Shown: one piece after another, positions 44,183 to 52,728 of the stretch
Layout of the letters: each line of letters begins with the position of its first letter
Numbering within the stretch: position 1 is the first letter of the stretch
Assembly: GCF_030269365.1 (NCBI RefSeq)
Contig: NZ_BSTF01000014.1
Location: forward strand, 62,001 to 126,000
Reading direction: 5' to 3'
Length of the DNA stretch: 64,000 nt
Source: Lentzea sp. NBRC 102530
Lineage (GTDB): Bacteria > Actinomycetota > Actinomycetes > Mycobacteriales > Pseudonocardiaceae
Made by a program: the position numbers and the translations under genes
Notes under the pieces: generated by a model
The model's database searches: none
The model's input: the letters and a program-made list of their open reading frames with translations, nothing else
Told to the model about the DNA's origin: nothing

Positions 44183-44650
44183 ATGATCCGACTGGCTCCA
44201 GTGCTGCTCCTCGCCCTCGCCGCCTGCTCGACCGGACCGTCCGCCCCGGAGTTCAGGACGGTCGACCCCTGCACGGTGCTCGCGGACGGCGACGCGGGCT
44301 CGTTGGACGGCACCCCGGCCAGGTCGGGGCAGACCTGCGACTTCACGTTCGACTCGCTGACGGCGAAGCTGACGCTGGTGGAGGCGGCCTTCGCGGACGA
44401 GTCGGGCGGGCTGCTGAAGGACGGCGGCTACGGCAGCGCGATCGCGGGCGGCCCCGGCGAGAGCAACAACCGTCCGCTGACCACCAGGTGCAAGGACTCC
44501 TCAGGTGTCGTGACCTGCGACGCCGTTCTGGAGGTGCGGGAACGGCAGCTCGTCCGGTTCCAGGTCGTGCAGCGCAGCACCGATCGCAACGCCGTCGGGC
44601 ACGTCGTCCAGGGCCTCGCCGTCAGGGCTTTCGAAAGGCTGCCGAAGTAG
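44183..44650 (+). CDS. DUF3558-like lipoprotein
   Basis: 155 residues. Lipoprotein signal IRLAPVLLLALAACSTG with lipidated Cys15. The mature part has four Cys (DPCTVLADGD, GQTCDFTFD, TTRCKDSSG, VTCDAVLEV) in an arrangement like DUF3558 secreted lipoproteins of actinobacteria. Function unknown. An in-frame GTG at 44165 would lengthen the n-region by six residues. It lies ~30 bp after rsgA and may be read from the same transcript. Confidence 0.75.
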   Translation: MIRLAPVLLLALAACSTGPSAPEFRTVDPCTVLADGDAGSLDGTPARSGQTCDFTFDSLTAKLTLVEAAFADESGGLLKDGGYGSAIAGGPGESNNRPLTTRCKDSSGVVTCDAVLEVRERQLVRFQVVQRSTDRNAVGHVVQGLAVRAFERLPK

Positions 44651-44686
44651 CCGTCACAACCTGACGCGCTGTCCCGTCCAATGGTC

Positions 44687-45415
44687 ATGAAGGTATTCGT
44701 GATCGGTGCGTCGGGCGTCCTCGGACGGGAAGCAGTGCCCCAGCTGGAGGCGGCGGGACACGAGGTCGGGGTGCTGGACCGGCACACGACCTCGATGTTC
44801 GACGCCGACCGGCTCGCGCGGGCGTTGACGGGCTACGACGCCGTCATCAACCTCGCGACCCGCATCCCGCTGAGCGCCAAGGCCGTGCTGGCCAGCGCGT
44901 GGGCGGAGAACGACCGCATCCGCACCGAGGGCAGCGCCGCGCTGGTGCAGGCGGCGACCAGGGCCGGTGTCGGGCGGATCGTGCAGGAGGGCATCTCGTT
45001 CGTCTACGCGGACGGCGGTGACCGCGAACTCGACGAGAACGCGCCGCTGAAGCCCGTCGGGCACATCGCGAGCTCGGTCACGGCGCAGCACAACGTGCTC
45101 AGGCACCCCGGCGGCGTGTTCCTGCGCTACGGCCTGCTGATCGGCGGCCAGGCGCAGTCGCCGCCGGTGCTCGTCGGCGACGGCTGGATGACGGTCGTGC
45201 ACCCCGCGGACGCCGCGGCGGCCGCGATCGCCGCCCTCGACGCGCCCGCCGGGATCTACAACGTCGGTACGCCGGTTCTCAAGCGCGACAGCGGGATCAC
45301 GCGCCTGCCGAAGTTCTTCGGCAGGTTCGCCGCGTCGTTCGAGGTCTTCGGCAGGTCGCAGCGGGTGGTGAGCACGAAGCTCACCGAGGCCACCGGCTGG
45401 CAGCCCCGTCACTGA
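44687..45415 (+). CDS. NAD(P)-dependent epimerase/dehydratase family protein
   Basis: 242 residues from the ATG at 44687 (an ATG two codons upstream is possible). Rossmann loop VFVIGASGVLGREAV, then AVINLATRIPLS and FVYADGGD; the usual YxxxK is not obvious (SFVYADG...ASSVTAQHN), which suggests an atypical extended SDR. Substrate unknown. Its end overlaps the converging pruA gene by seven bases. Confidence 0.8.
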   Translation: MKVFVIGASGVLGREAVPQLEAAGHEVGVLDRHTTSMFDADRLARALTGYDAVINLATRIPLSAKAVLASAWAENDRIRTEGSAALVQAATRAGVGRIVQEGISFVYADGGDRELDENAPLKPVGHIASSVTAQHNVLRHPGGVFLRYGLLIGGQAQSPPVLVGDGWMTVVHPADAAAAAIAALDAPAGIYNVGTPVLKRDSGITRLPKFFGRFAASFEVFGRSQRVVSTKLTEATGWQPRH

Positions 45416-47040
45416 CCCATGTGCGGATACCTGTGGTCCGTGGGCGGCACCAGGGTCTCCTTGATGGCACGCGGGCTCGTCCACCGTTGCAGGTTGTAGA
45501 TCGAGCCCGCCTTGTCGTTGGTGCCGGAACTGCGTGACCCGCCGAACGGCTGCTGCCCCACCACCGCGCCGGTCGGCTTGTCGTTGACGTAGAAGTTGCC
45601 CGCGGCGAACCGCAGCGCGCGATGAGCCTGTTCGACGGCAACGCGGTCACGGGCGAACACGGCACCGGTGAGCGCGTACGGCGTTGACGTGTCGATGGTT
45701 TCCATCATCTTCGGGAAGTCCGCGTCCTCGTAGACGTGCACGGCGAGGATCGGGCCGAAGTACTCCGTCGTGAAGATGTCGTGGTGCGGGTCGGTGCCGA
45801 GCAGGACGGTCGGGGCGACGAAGTAGCCCGTCGAGTCGTCGCACGTGCCACCCGCCAGCACCTCGACCGAAGTGGACGCGGACGCCATCAGCAGCGCTTC
45901 CTCGTGCTTCGCGAACGCGCGTGCGTCGATCACGGCACCGCCGAACGCCGACAGGTCCGTGACATCGCCGTAGGACAACGACTTCGTGACGTCGAGCAGC
46001 TGCTCGCGGACCCCGCCCTCCCACAACGACCGGGCGACGTACGCGCGGGACGCCGCCGAGCACTTCTGGCCCTGGTACTCGAAAGCACCACGCACCAGGC
46101 CCGTGACGAGGGCCCGCGGATCAGCGGAAGCGTGTGCCAGCACGAAGTCCTTGCCGCCGGTCTCGCCGACCACGCGCGGGTAGGCGCGGTAGTTGTCGAG
46201 GTTGCCCGCCATGGTCTGCCACAACGCCTTGAACGTGCGGGTCGAACCGGTGAAGTGCAGGCCAGCGAAGAACCTGTCCCGCAACGCCACCTGACTCAGG
46301 GCCTGCCCGTCACCGGTCACGAGGTTGATCACGCCCGGTGGCAGCCCGGCCTCTTCGAGCAGCCGCATCGTGAAGTGCGCGGCCAGCTGCTGCGTCGGCG
46401 ACGGCTTCCACAGCACCGTGTTGCCCATCAACGCGGGCGCGAGCGGCAGGTTGCCCGCGATGGCGGTGAAGTTGAACGGCGTGATCGCCACGACGAACCC
46501 GTCGAGCGGACGGTGGTCCATCCGGTTCCACACGCCCGGCGACGACACGGGCTGCTCTTCGAGGATGCGGCGGCCGAAGTGGACGTTGTAGCGCAGGAAG
46601 TCGATGAGCTCGCACGCCGCGTCGATCTCGGCCTGCTGCACGGACTTCGACTGGCCGAGGATCGTGGCGGCGTTGAGCGTGTCGCGCCACGGACCGGCGA
46701 GCAGGTCGGCCGCGCGCAGCAGCACGGCGGCGCGTTCGTCGAACGGCAGCTCCTGCCAGCCCGGTGCGGCGTGCTGGGCGGCCCGCATGGCGTCGGCGAC
46801 GTCGGAGTTGGTGGCCTGGGCCGTGACACCGAGAACGTGCCTGTGGTCGTGCGGCTGCACGACGTTCAGGCGTTCGCCGCCGCCCATGCGCTGTTCACCG
46901 GCGATGGTCATGGTCAGCTCGTGCGTGGTGCCTTCGAGCTCATCGATGCGTGCCTTCAGACTGGCCCGTTCGGCGCTGCCGGGTGCGTAGGTGCGCACGG
47001 GCTCGTTGACCGGTTCGGGTGCAGACGTGACAGCGTCCAT
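45409..47040 (-). CDS. pruA: L-glutamate gamma-semialdehyde dehydrogenase
   Basis: 543 residues. Oxidises L-glutamate-5-semialdehyde (from proline or ornithine) to glutamate with NAD+. Catalytic Cys in YQGQKCSAASRAYV, Glu in VVGETGGKDFVLAH, cofactor region FVVAITPFNFTAIAGNLP, and C-terminal VGQQPFGGSRSSGTNDKAGS, which is typical of the stand-alone P5CDH family. Start at MDAVTSAPEP; the longer frame upstream has no family match. No proline dehydrogenase gene is next to it. Divergent from a VOC gene across 36 bp. Confidence 0.95.
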   Translation of the reverse strand: MDAVTSAPEPVNEPVRTYAPGSAERASLKARIDELEGTTHELTMTIAGEQRMGGGERLNVVQPHDHRHVLGVTAQATNSDVADAMRAAQHAAPGWQELPFDERAAVLLRAADLLAGPWRDTLNAATILGQSKSVQQAEIDAACELIDFLRYNVHFGRRILEEQPVSSPGVWNRMDHRPLDGFVVAITPFNFTAIAGNLPLAPALMGNTVLWKPSPTQQLAAHFTMRLLEEAGLPPGVINLVTGDGQALSQVALRDRFFAGLHFTGSTRTFKALWQTMAGNLDNYRAYPRVVGETGGKDFVLAHASADPRALVTGLVRGAFEYQGQKCSAASRAYVARSLWEGGVREQLLDVTKSLSYGDVTDLSAFGGAVIDARAFAKHEEALLMASASTSVEVLAGGTCDDSTGYFVAPTVLLGTDPHHDIFTTEYFGPILAVHVYEDADFPKMMETIDTSTPYALTGAVFARDRVAVEQAHRALRFAAGNFYVNDKPTGAVVGQQPFGGSRSSGTNDKAGSIYNLQRWTSPRAIKETLVPPTDHRYPHMGQ

Positions 47041-47076
47041 TCCCCCATCGTGGCACGCGGTAGTAGGGTCCGTCGG

Positions 47077-47463
47077 GTGGCGCGGGTGACAGGCATCGGC
47101 GGGGTTTTCCTGCGTTCTAGAGACCCTGCGCGCTTGGCCGCCTGGTACCGCGACAACCTGGGCGTGCCGATGAGCGAGAAGGGCACCGTCACCTTCCACT
47201 GGCTCGACACGGCGACGAACGAGCACCCCGGTACGACGACGATGGCGTTGTTCGCGCACGACACGGACTACATCGGCGAACCCCACCAGCGCACGATGCT
47301 GAACCTGCGGGTGGACGACCTGGCGTCGCTGATGGCCAAGCTCAAGGCGCGCGGCGTCGAGGTGCTGCCCGACACCGAGGACTCGGAGTTCGGCATGTTC
47401 GGCTGGTGCGTCGATCCCGAGGGCAACCGGATCGAGCTCTGGGAGCCCGCGGAAGGAATGTGA
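47077..47463 (+). CDS. VOC/glyoxalase-fold protein
   Basis: 128 residues with two beta-alpha-beta-beta-beta units: GIGGVFLRSRDPARLAAWYR, then LNLRVDDLASLMAKLKARG and FGMFGWCVDPEGNRIELWEP (metal-ligand Glu). The wording is like glyoxalase/bleomycin-resistance proteins but the substrate cannot be told. TAGGGT (47064-47069) stands seven bases before the GTG, so the transcript is probably leaderless. The next gene overlaps its stop by four bases. Confidence 0.87.
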   Translation: MARVTGIGGVFLRSRDPARLAAWYRDNLGVPMSEKGTVTFHWLDTATNEHPGTTTMALFAHDTDYIGEPHQRTMLNLRVDDLASLMAKLKARGVEVLPDTEDSEFGMFGWCVDPEGNRIELWEPAEGM

Positions 47464-48293
47464 CCGTGTTCGACGAGGCCGTGCGCGCGTTGCGGGAATG
47501 GCAGCGCGACGACCAGCCGTTCCAGCTCCACCCCGGTGATCTCGGCTGGTACCGCCGTTTCGGGGCGAAGGCGGCCGAGGACGCGGTCCGGGTCTGGCGC
47601 GTCGGCGGGAAGATCGCCGCCGTCGGGTTGCTGGACGGCGCCGACCTGCTGCGGTGCACGATCGCGCCCGAACTGCGGCAGGACTCCGAACTGGCGGAGC
47701 GGCTGGCGGACGACATCTGCACTCCCGAACGCGGTGTCCTTCCCGCCGGGACGGTCTACGTCGAATCCCCGCGCGGCACGCGGTTCCAGGAGCTGATGTT
47801 CGAGCGCGGCTGGCAGTCCGACGTGCCGTGGACGCCGTTGCGCCTCGATCTCGGTGCCCAGCTTATCGATCCCGGCGTGTCGGTCGACGTCATCGGACAC
47901 GACCGGGCCGACGTGCACGCCGCCGTGATCCGGGCGTCGTTCGAGAAGTCGACGTTCACCGAGGAGCGCTGGCACGCGATGGCGACCGGTTCGCCGTACG
48001 CGGACGCCCGCAGCCTGGTCGCTCTGGACCGGGGCGTCGCCGTGGCGGCGATCGTCGTGTGGTCGGCGGGGCCCGGCAGGCCGGGGCTGATCGAACCGAT
48101 GGGCGTGCACCGCGACCACCGGGGCAAGGGGTTCGGCACGGCGATCACCGTCGCCGGCGCGGCCGCGTTGCGGGAGCTGGGTTCGTCGAGCGCGCTCGTG
48201 TGCACGCCTTCGTCGAACGCCGGCGCGGTCGCCACCTATCGGGCAGCGGGGTTCACCGCGCTGCCCGAGGTGCACGACCAGCGGCGTGACTAG
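47460..48293 (+). CDS. GNAT-family acetyltransferase
   Basis: 277 residues from a GTG at 47460 overlapping the VOC stop (GTGA); GGAAGGAA precedes it. The C-terminal half is a GNAT domain with the acetyl-CoA loop IEPMGVHRDHRGKGFGTAITVAGAAAL and STPSSNAGAVATYRAAGF-like wording (VCTPSSNAGAVATYRAAGF). The N-terminal half is a second, degenerate GNAT-like unit without the RGxGxG loop. Substrate unknown. Ends four bases inside the converging DUF6912 gene. Confidence 0.85.
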   Translation: MTVFDEAVRALREWQRDDQPFQLHPGDLGWYRRFGAKAAEDAVRVWRVGGKIAAVGLLDGADLLRCTIAPELRQDSELAERLADDICTPERGVLPAGTVYVESPRGTRFQELMFERGWQSDVPWTPLRLDLGAQLIDPGVSVDVIGHDRADVHAAVIRASFEKSTFTEERWHAMATGSPYADARSLVALDRGVAVAAIVVWSAGPGRPGLIEPMGVHRDHRGKGFGTAITVAGAAALRELGSSSALVCTPSSNAGAVATYRAAGFTALPEVHDQRRD

Positions 48294-48781
48294 AGCAGTT
48301 CCAGCACGAACGGCAGCTCCTGCGCCGCGTACCAGGCCAGTTCGTGGTCCTCGGCGCTGCCCAGGGTGAACTCGGCGTCCGGGTCGCCCATGTCCGCCGC
48401 GTCCACGACCTCGACGGCCGCGCGCACGTCCTGCTCGGCCTCCGCCGTGTCCAGGTGCACCGACGCGACGTCCTTCAGCGTGAACGAGCCGCCGACCTTC
48501 ACGACCGAGAAGTCGAGGTCGGGCCGCAGCGTCACGTCGTCCGCGTCGACCGCGAGCACCGCGCGCCGGGGCTCCGCCTTCTCGTCGGCCGCCAGCAGCC
48601 GCAACGAGGCCCGTGCGGCGTCGAGCATCGCCGCGTACTCGAGTTCCTCGGTGTCGCCCGCCGCGTAGGACTCGCGCAACGCCGGCGTCAGCGCGAACGC
48701 CGTACCGGTCACCGGAGCCAGTTCGCCGCTGTCGACGAACGTGCGCAGCATCGGCACCGTGGCCGGGATGTAGACCCTCAT
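48290..48781 (-). CDS. DUF6912-family protein
   Basis: 163 residues beginning MRVYIPATVPMLRTFVDSGE, the constant opening of this actinobacterial family; further AFALTPALRESYAAGDTEEL and HELAWYAAQEL at the end. Cytosolic, function unknown. It overlaps the WS/DGAT gene by four bases (ATGA at 48778-48781). The similar gene in M. tuberculosis, Rv3231c as I recall, is also near acyltransferase genes. Confidence 0.83.
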   Translation of the reverse strand: MRVYIPATVPMLRTFVDSGELAPVTGTAFALTPALRESYAAGDTEELEYAAMLDAARASLRLLAADEKAEPRRAVLAVDADDVTLRPDLDFSVVKVGGSFTLKDVASVHLDTAEAEQDVRAAVEVVDAADMGDPDAEFTLGSAEDHELAWYAAQELPFVLELL

Positions 48782-50169
48782 GCGCTCGCCGTCCCCATCA
48801 GTTCCTCCACCGACTCCTCGACCATGGTCGCGAGAACGTCCACATCGGACATGGCGTCGCGGTCGCCGTTCAGCCCGAAGTACACACCGCCGTCGTACGA
48901 CGTCACCCCGATGGCCAGCGCCTGGTTCTTGGCGAGCGGGACGACCGGGAAGATCTCGGTCATTCTCGCCCCTGCCGCGTACAGGGGCACCTGCGGGCCG
49001 GGAACGTTCGTGATCATCACGTTGAACAGCCGGCGGCTGAACGAGCTGGCGACCCTCGCGCCCAGCGCGTGCAGCGTCGGCGGGGCGAAGCCGGAGACCT
49101 TCACCAGCGCGTCGGCGGCGACGGACTGACCGGACTCCTGGTGGGCGCGCATCGCGTGGCTCACGTGGTGCAGGCGCACGACCGGGTTGGGTTCGCCGAC
49201 GGGCAGGTCGACCAGGTACGCGCTCACGTTGTTGCCGGAGTCCGGGTCGGCCTCGCGGACGCTCAGGGGTGCCATCGCGCGGATCGTGGTGCTGCCGGTG
49301 ACGTTCTCGCCGCGGCTGAGCAGCCAGTTGCGCAGGGCTCCGGACAGGGCCGCGAGCACCACGTCGTTGACCGTGCCGCCGTGCGCCTTGCGGATGGCGC
49401 GCAGGTCGTCGAGCTGGGCGCGCGCGACGGCGAACCGGCGCTGCGGCGAGGTGATGCGGACGTTCAACGGCGTGCCGGGCGCGGGCGTCGCGGCGGTGCG
49501 GACGGCCTGGGCGAGGATGCCGAACGCGTTGAAGACCTTCTCGACGGTGTTGACCGTGTCGAGGACGGCGCTGCGGGCGTTCTCCACGAGCTCGCCGGGC
49601 CGTTGCACGATGTCGGTGACGGCGTCGGCCACGAGCTGCAGCGAGCCCGGTTCGGGCTGCGGCATCCAGAGGTTCTCGACGTTGGTGCGCGGCGTGGGCG
49701 AGACGTCCAGCATGACCTGGCCGATCTCCAGCGACGCGATGCCGTCGATCATGGCCTGGTGGGTCTTGGTGATGACCGCCGTCTGGTTCTTCTCCAGGCC
49801 TTCGACCAGGTAGATCTCCCACAGCGGGCGGGAGTGGTCCAGCGGCCGCGACATCAGGCGCGCGACCAGATCGTGCAGCTGGCCGTCGTTGCCCGGCCTG
49901 GGCAGGGCGCTGCGGCGCACGTGGTAGGTGACGTCGAAGTCCGGGTCGTCCACCCAGACCGGGCGCGCGATGCGGCCGGGGACGTGCACGACCTTCTGGC
50001 GGTAGCGCGGCACGAGGCTCAGGCGCTGCTCGATGAGATCGACGAGCTTGTCGTAGTCGAAGCCCGCCTTGGGCCTGCGGAAGACGGCCACGCCACCGAC
50101 GTGCATCGGCGTCGTGGAGCCCTCCATGTACAAGAACGAGGCGTCCAGCGCTGACAGTCGGTCCGGCAT
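48778..50169 (-). CDS. Wax ester synthase/diacylglycerol acyltransferase family protein
   Basis: 463 residues. Starts MPDRLSALDASFLYMEGSTT as the family does. Acyl-CoA-dependent O-acyltransferases of this type make triacylglycerol or wax esters. The active-site motif HHxxxDG appears here as THQAMIDG, so the second His, usually the base, is Gln. Other motifs are kept: PLWEIYLVEGL, GTVNDVVLAAL, MAPLSVR, and NVMITNVPGPQVPLY. Whether it is active is open; the HQ form also occurs in other actinobacterial homologues as far as I recall. Downstream and coupled to the DUF6912 gene. Confidence 0.88.
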   Translation of the reverse strand: MPDRLSALDASFLYMEGSTTPMHVGGVAVFRRPKAGFDYDKLVDLIEQRLSLVPRYRQKVVHVPGRIARPVWVDDPDFDVTYHVRRSALPRPGNDGQLHDLVARLMSRPLDHSRPLWEIYLVEGLEKNQTAVITKTHQAMIDGIASLEIGQVMLDVSPTPRTNVENLWMPQPEPGSLQLVADAVTDIVQRPGELVENARSAVLDTVNTVEKVFNAFGILAQAVRTAATPAPGTPLNVRITSPQRRFAVARAQLDDLRAIRKAHGGTVNDVVLAALSGALRNWLLSRGENVTGSTTIRAMAPLSVREADPDSGNNVSAYLVDLPVGEPNPVVRLHHVSHAMRAHQESGQSVAADALVKVSGFAPPTLHALGARVASSFSRRLFNVMITNVPGPQVPLYAAGARMTEIFPVVPLAKNQALAIGVTSYDGGVYFGLNGDRDAMSDVDVLATMVEESVEELMGTASA

Positions 50170-50179
50170 GCGGCCCAGC

Positions 50180-50344
50180 CTAGTGGCGTGACTCGGGACG
50201 TGGACGGCGTATCCGCGCCCAGCAGGGCGCGTCGCGGCACCGCCCCCACGCCCCCGGACAACCAGTACGACGACGTGGGGGCGGCACCACGACACACCCG
50301 TCTGACCACGAATACACCGGCAACGTCCCGATCCACGCCACTAG
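50180..50344. repeat. Inverted-repeat element bounded by CTAG
   Basis: 21-base arms (50180-50200 and 50324-50344) are inverted copies with two mismatches, each ending in CTAG at the outside. An inner hairpin CCGCCCCCACG/CGTGGGGGCGG lies within. The sequence CTAGTGGCGT occurs as a direct repeat at 50180-50189 and 50341-50350. No gene inside. It looks like a second non-autonomous palindromic insertion, and its right CTAG contains the stop codon of the kinase-like gene. The boundaries are less certain than for the element at 4890. Confidence 0.5.
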
Positions 50345-51006
50345 TGGCGTTCGCGGTCCATCAACTTCTGCAGCACGGCGCGTTCGCGCGGATCGCGGTC
50401 GTGACGCTGCAGCCGGATGCGCGCGGCCTCCGGGATCGCGTCCTTCGCCTTCGGGTCCACGTTGGCCATGAACGACCTCAGGAACCGCCAGCGCGTCATC
50501 TTCATGACCGGCGCGAGGTGGGCGACGGTGAGCGAGACCCAGCTGAGCGCGACGTCGAGCCTGCGGTCACCCTTCGTGGCGCTCGCCCAGTCCAGGACCA
50601 CCGGCCCCTCCGGCCCGAGCACGACGTTGCCGGGGTGCAGGTCGAGGTGCAGCAGGTCGCCCTCGCCGTCCAGGAAGTCGGGCGCCGCGATGACGTCGAG
50701 GCGGTGGTGCAGGTCGGCGAGGTCGGCGCCGAGGCTGCCGGCGAGCCACGGCTTGCGGCCGATCTCCTCCGACATCCGCGGGCCGGGCACGTACTGCATG
50801 ACGAGTTCCTGCTCGGAGGCCTCGTGCACGCGCGGGACGGGGATGCCGTGACCGCTCAGGTACGTCATCATCTCGGCCTCGCGCCGCAGGTCACGACCGG
50901 TGCGGGTGCGCTTGACCAGCAAGCCGTCGGACCGGATGAACACGTCCGAGTCCTGACCGCTCGCGAGATGTTGACGTTGCGCGACGCTGCGCATACCTGC
51001 CGTCAT
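50341..51006 (-). CDS. Kinase-like (phosphotransferase/RIO-type) protein
   Basis: 221 residues. Short kinase fold: LASGQDSDVFIRSDGLLVKR (nucleotide loop and Lys), EQELVMQYVPGPRMSE (hinge), LHLDLHPGNVVLG (catalytic Asp and Asn, HxDxxxxN), and VVLDWASA (metal Asp). Resembles aminoglycoside-phosphotransferase or RIO-like small kinases; substrate unknown. The TAG stop sits in the CTAG at the edge of the inverted-repeat element. Divergent from the RNA methyltransferase gene. Confidence 0.83.
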   Translation of the reverse strand: MTAGMRSVAQRQHLASGQDSDVFIRSDGLLVKRTRTGRDLRREAEMMTYLSGHGIPVPRVHEASEQELVMQYVPGPRMSEEIGRKPWLAGSLGADLADLHHRLDVIAAPDFLDGEGDLLHLDLHPGNVVLGPEGPVVLDWASATKGDRRLDVALSWVSLTVAHLAPVMKMTRWRFLRSFMANVDPKAKDAIPEAARIRLQRHDRDPRERAVLQKLMDRERH

Positions 51007-51111
51007 GTGACGATCATCATCGATATGATCCGAAACACAAGGGCCGAACGGCTCTAGTGCGGCTCTTCACCCGTTTGAGCCCGGCATGGGTGCCTCTGTC
51101 ACCCTCTTCTG

Positions 51112-51858
51112 GTGGAGATCTCGCCCAAGGACCGCTTCGTCACCGTCTACGGCCGCAAGCCAGTGCTGGAAGCGCTGGACGACCCGGCGTTGTCGGTGGA
51201 CAAGGTGGTGCTCGCCGACACGGCCCGCGGCCCCGCCGCCCGCGAGATCCTCGACGCGGCCCGGTCACGTGGTGTCGCCGTGCAGCGCGCCACCGCGCAG
51301 CGGGTGAAGGTGCTGGCGGGCAACGGCAAGCAGGACCAGGGCGTGCTGGCCGACGTGGTCGCACCCCGGATGAAGCCGCTGGCCCTGGCGTTGGAAGAGG
51401 GTTCGTTGCGTTCCGTGCTGGTGCTGGACGGCATCACCACGCCCGCGAACGTCGGCATGATCCTGCGCACCGCGACCGCCGCGGGCATCGACGGCATCGT
51501 CGTCCCCCGCCGCGGCGTCGCCTCGATTGACCCGCTCGTGGTCAAGGCCTCCGCCGGAGTGGCTTTCCGAGCGCCCGTGCTGCGCTGCGGCACCTCGGCG
51601 GAGGCCTCGGCTTTGTTGCGGGCTTCCGGTTTCGGGTTGTTCGCGCTGGATTCCCACGCGTCCGACACGATTTATTCCGCGTCTTTCGACGGTCGCGTCG
51701 CTTTCGTGCTCGGCGGCGAAACATCCGGAATCAGCGATGACGTGGCCCAGCACATCACGGCACGACTGACGATTCCGATGGCGGCGGGCGTGGAATCCCT
51801 GAACGTGGCCTCAGCGGCAGCCGTGCTCTGCTTCGAACTGGTCCGCCGGGGTTTGTGA
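51112..51858 (+). CDS. SpoU-type 2'-O-ribose RNA methyltransferase
   Basis: 248 residues. An N-terminal substrate-binding domain (VYGRKPVLEALDD) precedes the SPOUT knot: motif 1 LDGITTPANVGMILRTATAAG, motif 2 VAFVLGGETSGIS, motif 3 IPMAAGVESLNVASAAAVLCFE. These methylate 23S rRNA (RlmB-like) or tRNA (TrmH-like); the target is not clear. One relative group confers thiostrepton resistance, but nothing here shows that. GTG start at 51112. Confidence 0.9.
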   Translation: MEISPKDRFVTVYGRKPVLEALDDPALSVDKVVLADTARGPAAREILDAARSRGVAVQRATAQRVKVLAGNGKQDQGVLADVVAPRMKPLALALEEGSLRSVLVLDGITTPANVGMILRTATAAGIDGIVVPRRGVASIDPLVVKASAGVAFRAPVLRCGTSAEASALLRASGFGLFALDSHASDTIYSASFDGRVAFVLGGETSGISDDVAQHITARLTIPMAAGVESLNVASAAAVLCFELVRRGL

Positions 51859-51864
51859 CGCCCG

Positions 51865-52164
51865 TCAGATCCAGTCGACGTGGTACCCGTTCACCCGCGG
51901 GTACCCGAGCAACGACGTGCACGCGGCCACCGACGGCTCGCCCCTGACCCGGCCGATCGTCCCGTACTGGTCCCAGACCCCCAGCCCGTTCGTGCAGTGC
52001 GCGACGGCCCTGAACCGCCCGGGCCGCCCGTCGTCGCAGTAGACCTCGACGGTGCGCCCGTCCCGCAGGTAATCCTCGAAGCAACCGCGTTCCTGCGCCT
52101 GCGCGGGTGATGCAATTGCCGTGGCTGCAATGGCGACTGCAACACAAGCGACAATTCTTCGCAT
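51865..52164 (-). CDS. Small secreted Cys-containing protein
   Basis: 99 residues from the ATG at 52162-52164, with GGGGAGA two to three bases before it. Sec signal RRIVACVAVAIAATAIASPAQA (cut near 23), then a ~75-residue beta-rich domain with four Cys (RGCFEDYL, EVYCDDGRPG, AVAHCTNGLG, VAACTSLLG). No family recognised. Converges on the RNA methyltransferase gene with a six-base gap. Confidence 0.7.
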   Translation of the reverse strand: MRRIVACVAVAIAATAIASPAQAQERGCFEDYLRDGRTVEVYCDDGRPGRFRAVAHCTNGLGVWDQYGTIGRVRGEPSVAACTSLLGYPRVNGYHVDWI

Positions 52165-52250
52165 TTTCTCCCCTATGCAATCCGACCGGCTGACCAAAAA
52201 GACGCTAGCCGTTGCCGTTTTAAGGGGCAATGACGCCGCAGGGTGAACCC

Positions 52251-52661
52251 TCAATCGCGGAGTGCGATCGCTAGCAGGATTTCCAACTCCTCGAGGGTGG
52301 ACCGTGTCGACCGATGGTGGACGCCGACCATGCCGGCCTCGGCGGCCCCTCTGATGTTGACGGCCAGGTCGTCGACGAACACGCACTGGCTGGGTGCGAG
52401 GTCGAGCTTGCGCGCTGTCAGTTCGTAGATCTCGACGTCCGGCTTGGCCAGGCCCACCTCGCCCGAGAGGACCGTGACGTCCAGGACGGCGGTGAGTTGT
52501 GCCGGCGGCTGCCACCAGCCGTCCGCGTTGGACAGCAGGGCCGTCTTCAGGCCTTGCTGCCTGGCCTTCCTGAGGGCGGTGAGGAGCGGAGGTTCCGCGG
52601 GGTTGTCCTCGCCGGGATCGGTGAGGACGCCGCCGTAGTCGAGCACCAGAGCTTTGAGCAC
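52251..52661 (-). CDS. HAD-like hydrolase
   Basis: 136 residues from the GTG at 52659-52661; TACCGT seven bases upstream suggests a leaderless message. HAD motif I is LVLDYGGVLTDPG (DxG in place of DxD), motif II LLSNADGWW, motif III KPDVEIYELTARKL, motif IV CVFVDDLAVNIRGAAEAGM. The loss of the second motif I Asp is common in this small subgroup (FDYGGVL type) and may lower phosphatase activity. There is no cap domain. Divergent from the Rv3235-like gene. Confidence 0.83.
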   Translation of the reverse strand: MLKALVLDYGGVLTDPGEDNPAEPPLLTALRKARQQGLKTALLSNADGWWQPPAQLTAVLDVTVLSGEVGLAKPDVEIYELTARKLDLAPSQCVFVDDLAVNIRGAAEAGMVGVHHRSTRSTLEELEILLAIALRD

Positions 52662-52728
52662 ACTTCGGACGGTACCCACTTTCGGGTGTTCCGGGTCCTG
52701 ATGTGGCGACTCGTTCGCCTGGTTCGGC

